A stretch of DNA of 64,000 bases from Lithodes maja (lineage: Eukaryota; Arthropoda; Malacostraca; Decapoda; Lithodidae). The stretch's first letter is position 1. The number at the start of each line of letters is the position of its first letter. The DNA lies in the NCBI GenBank assembly GCA_037953745.1, contig JBAKBP010006553.1, forward strand, positions 45,127 through 109,126. The letters run 5' to 3'. This document shows, piece by piece, positions 27,001 through 40,200 of this stretch. A program made the translations under genes and the position numbers. The notes below the pieces were generated by a model. The model did no database searches. It saw only the letters and a list, made by a program, of their open reading frames with translations, and was not told the DNA's origin.

Positions 27001-30000
27001 AGTGTAGTTTACTGTACTATACTATAAGTTGTAGTGTAGTTTACTGTACTATACTATAAGTTGTAGTGTAGTTTACTGTACTATACTATAAGTTGTAGTG
27101 TAGTTTACTGTACTATACTATAAGTTGTAGTGTAGTTTACTGTACTATAAGTTGTAGTGTAGTTTACTGTACTATACTATAAGTTGTAGTGTAGTTTACT
27201 GTACTATACTATAAATTGTAGTGTAGTTTACTGTACTATACTATAAGTTGTAGTGTAGTTTACTGTACTATACTATAAGTTGTAGTGTAGTTTACTGTAC
27301 TATACTATAAGTTGTAGTGTAGTTTACTGTACTATACTATAAGTTGTAGTGTAGTTTACTGTACTATACTATAAGTTGTAGTGTAGTTTACTGTACTATA
27401 CTATAAGTTGTAGTGTAGTTTACTGTACTATACTATAAGTTGTAGTGTAGTTTACTGTACTATACTATAAGTTGTAGTGTAGTTTACTGTACTATACTAT
27501 AACTTGTAGTGTAGTTTAATTTAGTGTCCCAAATGCTTTCTAACAGCCCCATATCAATTAGCTACTAGACAGTAGTTGGTAGTTAGTAGATAGAGTTAGA
27601 TAGCCGCACCTGAATTGACAGGGTGTGCCAGCGCGGGAGAGCCGAGCCAAGGGTAAGGGGGCTATACATGACTTGCTCATGTACTTACCTGGATGGTGTA
27701 CAGATCAAACGGGACTTAAATGGCACTGAATGAATGATCGGGCTAGGTGTAGGTCACCCGAACCTAGTTGTATCCCATAAAGTAATGTGTGTGTAATTTC
27801 GTTAAGGTGGTAAAAGGATAAACCCTCTGCCTTAATCAGAAAGCAAAATGGCAGATTCAAAATCCATTTTTCACATAAGACAAACTGACTGGTCAAAATG
27901 TTGTCTTTGCCAGAAAGACAAAATAGGTGAAGGTTTAACATCACCTAGAACCCATTATTCCCTTGAACATGACGGTTATGCCATGCTGGCTACCAACATA
28001 CCGATGTTTCATGAAATCCAGGAAATGCCATTGATCGTGAATCCAACAAGGCTTGATGAAGGTGACGGCATAGATGCCACTTTGAGAAGAAATCAGACAA
28101 AATACTATGTCAACTGCCGGTTGTTGTTTAACAACAGCAAGCTGAATCGCGCAAGGAAACGCCGATCTAATCGTCAAAGTAGTGAGTCTGAAGACAATCA
28201 TGCAAAGCAACGTCGAACTATCTATGATGGTCAAACTTGTATTTTTTGGAGATACTGGAGAGGTTTGTCATACTGATGCATGACAGGTCCAGCACTGCTA
28301 CCACTGTGGATGAGGCCAGGCTTGACATGTTTGCCAGAAAACAGAGGCCTTATGAGGCCATTCCACCAACAAGAGCAGCTCTGCTTCAGCACACTAGACG
28401 AGCTGCCTTCCAGGCTGGTTGTGTTTGGGCCCAAGCAACCCAGTGTCAACCAGAAGCAGAGAGTCCTGCTGACTGGGGATGGCAGAAGGTTGGTGAAGAA
28501 TGGCACGTCTTTTGGACAGCCAACTCTCCCATAGCCAAGAGTTGCGAACAGCTGACCAAATGTGGCTGTAAATCAGACTGTCGTGGCAGGTGCAAGTGCT
28601 ACAGGCTGGGTCTCTCCTGTACAGCTCTGTGCACTTGCAAATGTGAGGTGTGAGTCTTTGATTCTATGGTATTTTTACTAATGTTATTTGTACTCAATGG
28701 ATATGTATAAATGGTGTGAATTAGGCCGTTTCCTACGATATAATCTTCCTTCACTTTGTCTAGTTACTTATGACCATGATGAGTTAATAATGTGACAAGT
28801 CTTTCTAATTCTCTGACCTCAAAAATGTAGGATTAGATGAAAAAAATCATTTGTCTAGCTCTACTAAGAGCCAAGATATAAAAAAATTTGTCTTTAACCC
28901 CAGAAGGCCGATACACTACTCAAATAGCACGGCTTTAAATAGCCTTTAAATAGCCTGCTGATGGCTGCTATTTACTTGTATGACGTCACGGTACTTTTGC
29001 GGTAATTTTCACCGAGTTCCAATATCACCGAAACTACCGTGATGTCAACACAATGGGTTTAAGGAAATTTCACTATGGCAAAGGTGCGTAAACACGGAAA
29101 ATCACGGAAAAGTTACTTCACGAAAACAAGCAATATCTCAGTAACTACTGGGCCTATGGAGCTGAATTTTTTTACAAGACAAAAGCTGAAAGTGACCTCT
29201 CTCACGTGGTTTATGACTCATTTCTCTATCTTTATTCTTTGATTAGCTATTAAGCCATAAACACTACCGAAAATCGCCAAAAAAATCCGGCCTCCTCGGG
29301 TTAATGGCGGCCATCTTGGACGCCATCTTAGTTAAAGTCTAATATACAACTGCTTTGGACAAAATTACCTTCACTTACCACGTTAGAGCCAAAAAAAAAT
29401 GGATTGGACAGTATTCATGTCTTTTTTCTTTCAATTAACTGACCCATAACAGTAGGGCTCAGTCAGATGTGTCGGCCATCTTGAAAAATGGTCGCCATAT
29501 TGAATTTTTGCGTGGCCAGCGGTATGTGCTTTGAAAGTGAGCTTTGAAGAATACCTGTACCAAATTTCATGCTTGCATCACCATTTGAACGATTATTTCA
29601 CTTATCTGCTTCACTATTAAGCCCCTGATCCTTCTAGACTTTAAAATAACTGTGTTTCACAAAGTCTAATACAAGTCCTGCAAGGTCAATGGAGTCATAG
29701 AAAGGACACGTCAAGGCGTGGACACCCCCGGGTGTGTATTTTTTAAATGTCAAAAATAAAAACGTAACTGTCGGCCATGGGTTACCGCCGTCACTAGGCG
29801 GCCGTCCGTACGGCGTGAATGGGCCGCAATAAAGAAGGCGGGAGGTCCATGTGGATGGAGGAGGACGGGAGTGTCAAGACGGAGGCGTACAAATGCAGGA
29901 AAGGATGCAGCTGTGATAACCACTCATGTGTTTGGCCAGGGACGCTCACAGTATGCCCCTGGATCTGCCAGGGGATGTTGAGTAGATGTGTGTGTCGAGG

Positions 30001-33000
30001 GTAAGTTGGGGGAATGATGGATCAAACATGCTTTGAGGACATTGCAGGGACATTGCACAATCATTCCGCGGTCATACATGGCGGCAAGGGCAAAGTTGAG
30101 GCAATGTCGGGTGTATGGGTGCCAAACAACTTGGTCGCTGCAAGGTTTCCCTCAAATGGTCCCAACCAAAAAATCTGTTTATTGAGCCCATTAACCCTCT
30201 CAGGTCTGAGTAAGTATTTTAAGTTTCCGTAGACAGGCGACACATGGTCTTGGGCTGCTAAGGGTTTTTCATTGTTCCCGTTCACCCAGCTATGAACTTT
30301 TGCCAGATATCTCCACATATGGACTAGTAGACCAGATATATCAAGTCCTAAATGGACGCCATCGCGTCTTTCTCTGTGGTTTTACCGAATTTCGTGCAGG
30401 GCTTAAGGACGCCATGGTGTCCATACGTGCGTCAGAACAAAAGTAGCTCAGGACGCGATGGCGTCCATATGTGCACGACAGGGTTAAAAAGCTTACATTT
30501 GTTATGAGGTATGTATGAGGTTATCCAAAATCAACAGGTAGAAACAATGAGGATTTTAACTGATATCAATATATGGATGAGCACTATATACAGTATCAAG
30601 CCATCAAATGAATCGAACAACACAGGTTGGAATGTTGTATCGATGGAGGAGCCTATTTGCCAAAATAGAATACTCTGGTAGCCTATGCTATATTTATTTA
30701 CTAGGTTCTTGCAATATTTGTTAATTCCTTGAATATTAAAGTAGATTCTAAGTTCGATCAAGTGACGTACTATAACTATTTCCACTGTTCCTATCATGGT
30801 CCTTTCCAACATTCCTTACTCATAATGCTGCATCTGTGTGTCCCCAAAAGACCTAACCTGAACTGTATCCTAAGGTATAACTTGAATATGTACTGTATAG
30901 TCAAAAAAAAAAAAAATCTTCCACCTATGTTCTGAGTCAAGTCAATACCAAGGATATTTGAAACCCAACGCATGAAAAAGTATACAAATAGTGTCGTTAG
31001 GGAGGACAGAAATATGACAGCTGTTCAGAGTTTCAACATTTCGATAACCTTAGCTTAGAAAATACTGAGACCGACCGATTGTACACAAGTGAAAATTTAA
31101 TCTGCATATATTGTATTCAACTCTCAGGTTACGTACAGTCCAGAGCGAGGCCCAGCTTCTCTCCCTGGTCCAGGACAGAGGAGGCGAGGGTGAGGGTGGC
31201 GAGGTGGGCCACAGTAGGGGGCTGAGGCTGTGGCTAGAGAGGGGCAGGGTGTGTGGGGGGGCTCACTACCTCCCCCACCCCCCTACCAACCTCTGTCTCA
31301 CCGGGGTGGCAGTGGATGATGGACAGTGGCATAAGGTCACCTTTGCCAGGTGAGACAAAACTATAGGCTAGTTGTAATTGTTAGTTTATTGTTAATTTGT
31401 CATCGAGACTGAAAGTAAATGCAATCTTTCATCATAATAGCTATTTTGAAATCATGCAATGTTATTTTGTGATCATGTAATGAAAGCCATTGTAAGCCAT
31501 AATGTAAAGGTGTAACTTGACTTGGGCATTTTAACCCAAATAACCAAATGAGCAAAAGGCTTTAGCATTAAATGGAAGACTAATCATAGAACATGAAAAT
31601 AGTACTTCCTAAACCACATTTCGTGTCCCCTAAATATAAATATAGATGGAGTACTTTGACTAGTCATATTATTTAGTGTGTTGTTAGAGGTTATTTTCTT
31701 ATCTTTCTTTAATAGGGCCTAGTCTTTGGACCAATCTAACAACATGTCGTATATTTCGGTTTCCAGACGGGGTGTGGCAACGATCTTGACCATGGACGAC
31801 TCCGATGAACAACACTTCAACATCTCCCTCCTCTCTCACGTTGATGATGATCCTGTGACATCACCTGATGGCCCCTTGTCACATATGGGCCCCTTGTTAC
31901 CTGAGGACCCCCTGTCTCCTGATAGTCCCCTGCTACATGAGAGCTCCCTTAAATCCTCCCTGGAGAACCATGTGGCTAAGGAGGGGCCATATGAGGGTGG
32001 TGAGGGTAGAGGGGGAGGACTGGAGGCAGGGGAGGTGGTCCACATAGGGGGGACATGGCAGTACCCAGGGGGAGGGGTACCTGGGGATCACTTCCAAGGT
32101 AGGTCAAACGAATTACTTTCTTATTTCATATAATAACAATGAACTTCAATTATCTTTTTTATAGATTCCTTGCGAGTAATTCAGCTGTATTGGTGTGGTG
32201 GAGTGGTCATGCCACTGGACTGGTAATCCAATGGTCCCGGGTTCGAATCCCGATGTATCAATGGGAAGATATTATTGGGATGGAATTTGTGCTGTACCTA
32301 GTATCAGTGCATTACCACAAAGCCCACCGAAATGCCAAAAAAATACCCTCATTTTTCCCTGATTAAATAGCATTGTATGAATATTCCCATATTAAAAATA
32401 TGCTACAGGGGGGCAATGCCTAATGAGTTCACTGCTCAATAGGTGGCGTTCTGAGAGTGAGGGTCCGAGACTAGGTGGTGAGACAGTGAAGCACTGGAGC
32501 GAAGCAGCTTCAGAGATGTGGCTGCTTCGAGCCGTGGGTGGGCAACCGTGCATCTTGCGAAGGCAAGATATCGGGGGCTGGTTGTATCCCAAAGTGCTTC
32601 ACATGTCTCACTCCCTAGACTGGAACGAGACCTCACGGGCTTCGCTGTTCAATGTACGGTTGAATGTACAGGCTCTCAGCCTATGCCCGAGAGGGAGTAG
32701 TTGGAATATAGAAATAGAAAAAAAAAACACACACAGCCAAAGGTAAAACATACCTTGTCTCTGGTAGTTTTTAAGGGGAAATGGGTTGTTTTCAGGCCCC
32801 CTTCTCCCTTGTGCTTAGCCCTATTGGTTTTTAGATTTAAGGACGTCCAGCTCATTAGTTTGGCGATTTAATGACTTTACATCCCATTTCTTTGTCAATA
32901 TTAAGACCTTTCGTGCCATTTACTATGGGTTTCAGAGGCCGTGTTACATAGTTTACAGGAATAACTTAATGACAAACAGTTGGATCAGTATGATATTTTG

Positions 33001-33887
33001 CCAGAGCTTGTTTCACACCGTCCCCTAATTTTCGTCAATATAGTGCATTACCAAAAGTTGAGAATTAAGCCACTTGTCCCTGTGTCATGAGGTTAAAGTC
33101 ACACCTGAATTACTAAGAAACGGAGAAGGCTACCATGGAGTACCTGTGGAAACCACCAAATCATTATTGCTCCTCCATCAAGCACAGTAATTATCACCCA
33201 CAACCCAACTCTACTATCGCCTTTACATTCAAGTTATCTGTCAATATCAAATAAATATATACAAAACGTATGTATTTTTAAACACATCAATGGCACGCTC
33301 CTTGGGTTAATCTAAGCATATATATTTACCCAACTGCACTATGATAGCCTAATGATTACACAAATGAAAAGGGTAATTGATGGGGCCTTAACAACAAGGG
33401 AAGGCCTCGCTAGGAATTATTCCTAAACCTGAATAAATTCATATTATCACCAACCCCCCAATTAATTTACAAATAAACCTTTTTTATATGTAGACCTTCT
33501 GGCGCCATAATAGTTAATATTACAGATTTGTTATAACTAAAAATGGAGACGACAAAAATAATAAATAAATAAATACATAGATCAATATATATTAAAATTG
33601 AAAATAGGAGAAAATGGCAGAAGTAGGTTAATACGGGCCGGGGATAAAACAAAATATAAATAAATAAATAAATAATAAAAAAACAAAAAATAAGTACCGG
33701 TAAGTAGAAAGAGAGAGAGAGAAGGTTGGCTATGGGGGCAAGACATGAGAGGCATGCGAACAAGGCGTATAACAGAGACATTAACAAAGCCAGAGGAAGG
33801 AAACAGGAGAACAATAGAACAGGAAGGGAAGAGAAAGGGGAGACACGAGTGGAGGAAAGTGGTGCAGTTGCGGTCACTTGATTTGTG

Positions 33888-33926
<39 letters not shown>

Positions 33927-34182
33927 ACACAGATACTCAGACCACACAGACCTTGCGTTCCTACTAAAACGAGGGACAGTTTAGAAGAGTAAAACATCAA
34001 AGCAGAAGGCTCTCTCTCCACTCTCCGGCTAAAAATCGTACCCGGTACCTGAAAACAGGATGAAGTTTAACCATATGGGTCAGAAATGCCCACAAGGAAA
34101 GTTTATATGTATAGGATAGAAAGAAATTAGACTGAAAGGGAATTTACACTTACATACCTGCTTGATTTTGAATATATTAATT

Positions 34183-34259
<77 letters not shown>

Positions 34260-37126
34260 ACAAGGCAGATCATAGAAACATGAGCAAGGGGAAGGGAGCA
34301 AGAGAATAGTTTAGCATGACTTGAGTTAAATATAAATTACTCGTAACAATGATACAATGCATACAGCAGATTAAGATGAGACCAAACTCAGGGCTTACAA
34401 TTGTTAAAAAATATAAAAGTTAACAAGTACTTCACAACTGATCATCCAATTATAACTTGAGGAAATAATTATATCAATATCATTATAGTTGCAAAATCCT
34501 CGGAACTACCTATCAACGTTATTGATTACTGTAGTCCATTCATTGACCACTAACTTCTATAACTCAAACGACTAGAGTAATCAAGCAAATCATTATACTA
34601 TTTAGGAAGGGTCAGCTAGGGAATAGGTGGGAAAATTTACAACCCATTTGTTCCAGCCATAATTGAGTTAGAGAGGTTAGGAGGTGACAATTTCTGGCCT
34701 ACCAAACATTAATAGACTATACTCTGTCTGTGGTGGAGTTGTCTTGCCACTGGATTGGTAATCCAATGATCCTGGGTTAGAATCCCGATGTATCAATGGG
34801 AAGATATTATTGTGATGGACAAAAAATACCCTCATTGTTCCCTGATTAAATAGCACTATGAATATTCCCATATTCAAAATATGCTACAGCGGGGCAATGC
34901 CTAGTGAGTTAATTGCTCAATAGGTGGCGTTCTGAGAGTAAGGGTCCGAAGTCTAGGCGGTGAGACAGTGAAGCACGAAGGCGAGGCAGCTCCAGAGATG
35001 GGGCTGCTTCGAACCATGAGTGAGCAGCCAAGCGCTGTGTATCTTGTGAAGGCAAGATGGCAAAGGCTGGTTGCAGCTCCAAGTGCTTCACGTCTTACTC
35101 CCTAGACTGGAACGAGACCTCACGGACTTCACCGTTGAAGGTACAGGCACTCAGCCTATGCCCGAGAGAGAGAGTAAGTTGGAATATAGAAAACAACACA
35201 GGCTTGCTCCAAGCCAGCGCACCATTTTACAAATATATAGGCTAGGCTATACAACTTCCATTTCATCGTAATTACATTTACCGCCAATTTAAATATCATA
35301 AGGATTATATAAATGCAATTCTGATGTGAAAAAAAAACAACAATCGCTTAATAGCATAGCCTAGGCCTAGTCACAGCTGAGGTTTGTTGTTGTTTCGTGG
35401 ACAAAATCTAACCAAGCGTACTGTCCCACATTAATTTATTATCAACAATTGGATCTTCGTTACTGTGGGCTCTTATTATTCTACTTCCTAATAATAGGCA
35501 AGTGAATTATAAGATAATGATTGGATAAACAAATATACCGAAATAAATTAGAATGAAGAAACAGTAAGTTGAGTGAGATGTTTCAGCTTGCCGTCAACCC
35601 AGCTCCGGAGCTCTCTTGCCGTCGCAAGAGAATATTGGTGTCTCGCTTGCTAAAGGTGGGCTTGCGACGGGACCGGAAAAACAGTTTTCGGGGTAGATCT
35701 TGCGACGATGGTCTTGCGACGGGACCGGAAAATCACGTCTTTAATGAATGTCATCAATCAAGTCCACAGATGATAAAACCAGGTAAACAAGCGGAGTAAA
35801 TTAAATTGTCAATGATTCTGTAATTGCAGCAAATTATATTATATGTCATCTTGTATTATACTGCTAATCTCCTACTGCTAAGTTCCTCACGTCATAAGGT
35901 AGGATAGTACCGTATATATTTTGCATATATTATTCATTTTCAACTACGCTATAAATTTAGTTTAAGTTTGTGCCATCACACTGCACGATACTCTTTCATA
36001 TTTATAAGCCATTTTTTGTTTTTATTTATGAAAATGTAGGAGGGAGAGATCATATGTGATTCACACCATTTAGTTAAATTAGTAAGTAGTCTTGTAAGGG
36101 TTAGTCTCTGTTCTTGCTTGCCACGCATTGTAGGCTACTCATCTTGTACCGAGAAGAGATAAGGGGAAAGGGGAGAGAGGAGTTAAGGAGAGGTATTTAG
36201 TTTGTTCCCTAGACCTCCATCAAGCTTAAAATTACACCCCCTTGAGTCCCTTTCAAGATAAATTTGTACATTTTTCGGTAGAAAAATTTCCCCGGCCGAA
36301 GGCCGGTTCCTCTTAAATTACAGGCTCGCTATCGCTCGCCAGGATATAATCGACACCTGAATTGCGCGAAAGGTCTTAATATGGGGTGAAAGTTCTTAAA
36401 ATCGCTAAACTAATCATGGGGCAAACGTTTTATAATATCAAAAGCAATGAAGCTAAACATGAGGGAGAAAGGGGTCAAGAAAAAAATCCCTCAAGTGGAG
36501 ATCTCCCCTTAATGGTATCGAATAAATTGCTTTAAGGGAGCCCACCTCGCTTTTTTTTTTCTCTTTCTCTCCCTCTCTCTTTGGCTTGTATCCATTTGGC
36601 CCCATTCAGATTACTGTTTTAAGACTCTTACCCCCATCCAGGTGTCAATATTTTCCTGGCGAGCGGTAGCGAGCCAGCATATGTATTTTTTTGTTTTGAC
36701 AGCAAGCTAAATTTGTACATTTTTAGATAGAAAATGTCTCCGGCGAAGCCGGATTTCTTCATACAATGCTGGCTCGCTATCGCTCGCCAAGAAGAAATCG
36801 ACACCTGGATGGGGATAAACGTCTTAAAACAGTTGGCTGAATGGGGCCGAATGGATACAAGCCAAGGAAAGAGAGAAAAGTAGAACAATATAAAAAAGCC
36901 GGTGACCCCCCTTAACTCTCCTCTCTCATGGTCACTCAGCGTGCACAAAGAGGATCGCAGCAACGGATACAATTTCAAGAACTTGCATTTCCCCTTCTCT
37001 CTCTCTCTCTGTCTCACACACACACACCCACTCTCACACACACACTCACTCTCTCTCTCTCTCACACACTCACTCTCTCTCTCACTCTCACACCACACAC
37101 TCACTCTCACTCTCACACCACACACT

Positions 37127-37205
<79 letters not shown>

Positions 37206-40200
37206 CATAACGTCAAACTTACAAGTTGGTGAATAGTTAAGTGGATGTGATTATAATAGCATCAGGTTCCAGATCAACATGACTCACACCACCACTATTA
37301 GTGAAACATTCATACCTGCCTACAACAAAGCTGATATTAGCGGACTAAGAAAAGAGATAAACGATATCCATACACGCATAAATAGTCTCTCTAGTACCGA
37401 AGAAACTTGGATAACATTCAAAGATCTTTTCTTTACTGCCCAAAATAAATATATCCCTATGCGTAAACGACACAATAAAAGTATAAATAAACCCCTATGG
37501 TACAATAACAATATTAGTAGAGCAATTAGTGAAAGAAATCGTCTATACAAATTAAAAATGGATACAGATAATATTACCATCCAAAATCAATACTCGGTTG
37601 CGAGAAGAAAAGTTAAATCGCTAATTAAATCTGCAAAGAGGGATTACGAAATTAAAATCGCACATGCGAGCAAATCTAATCCAAAACAATTTTATAAATA
37701 TATAAATAGCAACAAACAAATTAAAAGTGTCATTGGTCCGATACTAAATAATCAAGGTGAATTAGAATCAGATAGCAGGGACATAGCTGCTACTCTTAAT
37801 CAACACTTTTCTTCTGTATTTAATACTGCCAGTAACCAAAACGTGCCACAAGAAAATAATCAAACATGTAACTATGTTCTTCAAGATTTTATTATTACCC
37901 AGTCAGAAGTAATTACAAAAATCGACTCACTTCATGTCAATAAATCACCTGGGCCGGACATGTTTATCCCTAAAATTCTTAAATTAGTCAAAGAAGAAGT
38001 TGCAGGGGCACTAACCATAATACTAAATATGTCACTTAAACAAGGACATGTACCCACCGACTGGAAGACCACTAATATAACACCGATATTTAAAAATGGT
38101 CACAAAACACTACCAAATAACTATATATAGGCCGATTAGCTTAACTTCCGTAATTGGAAAAATGTGTGAATCAATCATAAGGGATAAAATTGTATTATTC
38201 CTTGAGAACAATAACCTCATTAACAATATTCAACACGGATTCAGAGCAAAGAGATCACGCCTAACTAATTTAATAGAATTTTATGACAGCCTATACAAAC
38301 TAAACGACTTCACCAAAAGCCTCGACATAGTGTATCTAGACTTTCAAAAAGCCTTCCACAAGGTCCCGCACGATAAATTATTACAGAAAATAAGATACAT
38401 AGGAATACAGGGCAAAACGTATGATTGGATTAAAAACTGGCTAAGTGAAAGAAAGCAAAGAGTAGTTATCAACGGTGTGGAATCAACATGGAGCCAAGTA
38501 ACTAGTGGAGTTCCCCAAGGCTCAGTATTGGGACCAGTGTTGTTCATAATATATATCAATGATCTAGATAATGGCATAAATAATTTAATTTCCAAATTCG
38601 TGGATGACACTAAGATAGGTAATGCAATCATTTCCGAAGGTGATAGAATAAACCTTCAAGCTGATTTAAATAAAGTCACAGAATGGTCGGAGAAGTGGAA
38701 AATGCTGTTTAATGTAAATAAATGTCAGATATTGCAAATAGGTTCTAAAAACAATAAATATGAATACTACATGAATGAAGAAACGATAAAAAATGTAACA
38801 CAAATAAAAGACTTGGGAGTGCTGATAAACGAAAACTTAAAATCTTCCAATCAATGCACAGCGGCTGCAAACAAAGCAAACAGGGCACTAGGTTTCATCA
38901 GAAGAAACTTCCACTTTCACAGCAGACATAGTTTTGCCCTTATACAAAAGTATGGTGAGACCGCACCTCGAATATGCTGTGCAGTTTTGGTCACCTCACC
39001 TCATAAAGGATGTTAAAAAATTGGAATCTGTGCTAAGGCGAGCCACTAAGCTAATCCCTTCATTGAGAAATAAATCATATGATGAAAGACTGAGAGAACT
39101 TGGTCTATTTTCACTTAAGAAACGAAGGATGAGAGGCCAATTGATAGAGTGTTTTAAAATTCTAAAAGGATTCAGTAACATTAATCTAGATAAGTTATTC
39201 AAAAAAGCCGAAGACACATCTACAAGAGGAAACAATTTAAAATTATTAGGTCGGAGAGCGAATCTAGATACAACAAAAAATGTCTTCACTCACAGTGTAA
39301 TTGATGAGTGGAACAAACTTCCAAATAAAGTAATAGACAGCTCCTCTATAGATACATTTAAGAAAAATCTAGACTCATACCACAGAAAAATTGGTATGGA
39401 GTAGGCAGTAATTATCACCGTTATTATTTGTTCAGCTGAAGAGAGCGTTAGAAAAGAACAAAATAAATAATAATACACAAATAAAAAATAAGAATAATAA
39501 ACATCACTAAATATGTACATACTACTAAGGGTGATGGGTTGGATGATTCCAATTAACCCCAAAAGTTACATGCTGCTAAGGCGAAGGGATGCATGATTTT
39601 TTTAATTTCTTTTTTGTTTTCCCTTTCTTTTTTTCCAATCTTTCCTGTAAATTCCTTCTGGGGATTTCGAAGCCCAGCAAGGTTAATCACTTCCAACTTT
39701 TTCATGTACGGCAATTGCCGGAGGGAACAGAGGGTGGGGAGAGAGCCTTCTTCTTTTCTATCCTTTCCTTCAACTTTCCTTTTCTATCGGATATGCCATC
39801 TCTACTAGAATTAAGTCCTGACCACCTCGTTTGGATCGTAAGGTCTGTGTGGCCAGTGTATCTATGTAAGTATATATAAGTCTCTCTCTCTCTCTCTCTC
39901 TCATGGTCACTAAACATACACAGAGTGACCGTAACTGATGCAATTCCAAGCCCTTGCATCTCTCTCTCTCTTTTGTTTTCTCTCTCTCTCTCTCCTACGG
40001 CTGAAGTGACTGAAAACCTGATATGAAGGCGAAGTGACATGGCTGATGTGACTGGATACATTAATGTACACAGGCAAAGAGACACAAGGTTAAAGTGAAT
40101 AGTGGTTGTGAGAATATGTAATGAGGGTAAAGTATTGTAGTTCAAATTACATAAAGGCGAATTGACAATTTTGTGAAGTGTTGTGTGGGTGAAGTGAATA

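Larger units (their letters stand above)
26321..29627. mobile_element. Long-TIR DNA element with Cys-rich ORF and minisatellite
   Basis: The left end CAGTTCCCTTATAGTGGAGC matches the reverse complement of the right end (CAGGGGCTTAATAGTGAAGC). The arms then share GTTCAAATGGTGATGCAAGC, TACCGCTGGCCACGC and TTTTTCAAGATGG, for about 330 bp in total with drift. The interior holds a 32-bp minisatellite, a broken Cys-rich protein (27848-28653) and a TTAA MITE inserted in the right arm (28894-29304). No target duplication is evident and no known transposase is seen. The superfamily is unassigned. Confidence 0.72.

Noticed and set aside
29819..30004. Cys-rich 61-codon frame ending before GTAAGT, possible extra EGF exon
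   Set aside because: Exons 9 and 10 already join in phase within LamG2, and the cysteine spacing does not fit an EGF. Its phase would break the domain.
35569..35799. 76-codon frame with basic residues
   Set aside because: No family resemblance, no splice context, and it overlaps a short duplicated motif (CTTGCGACGGGACCGG).
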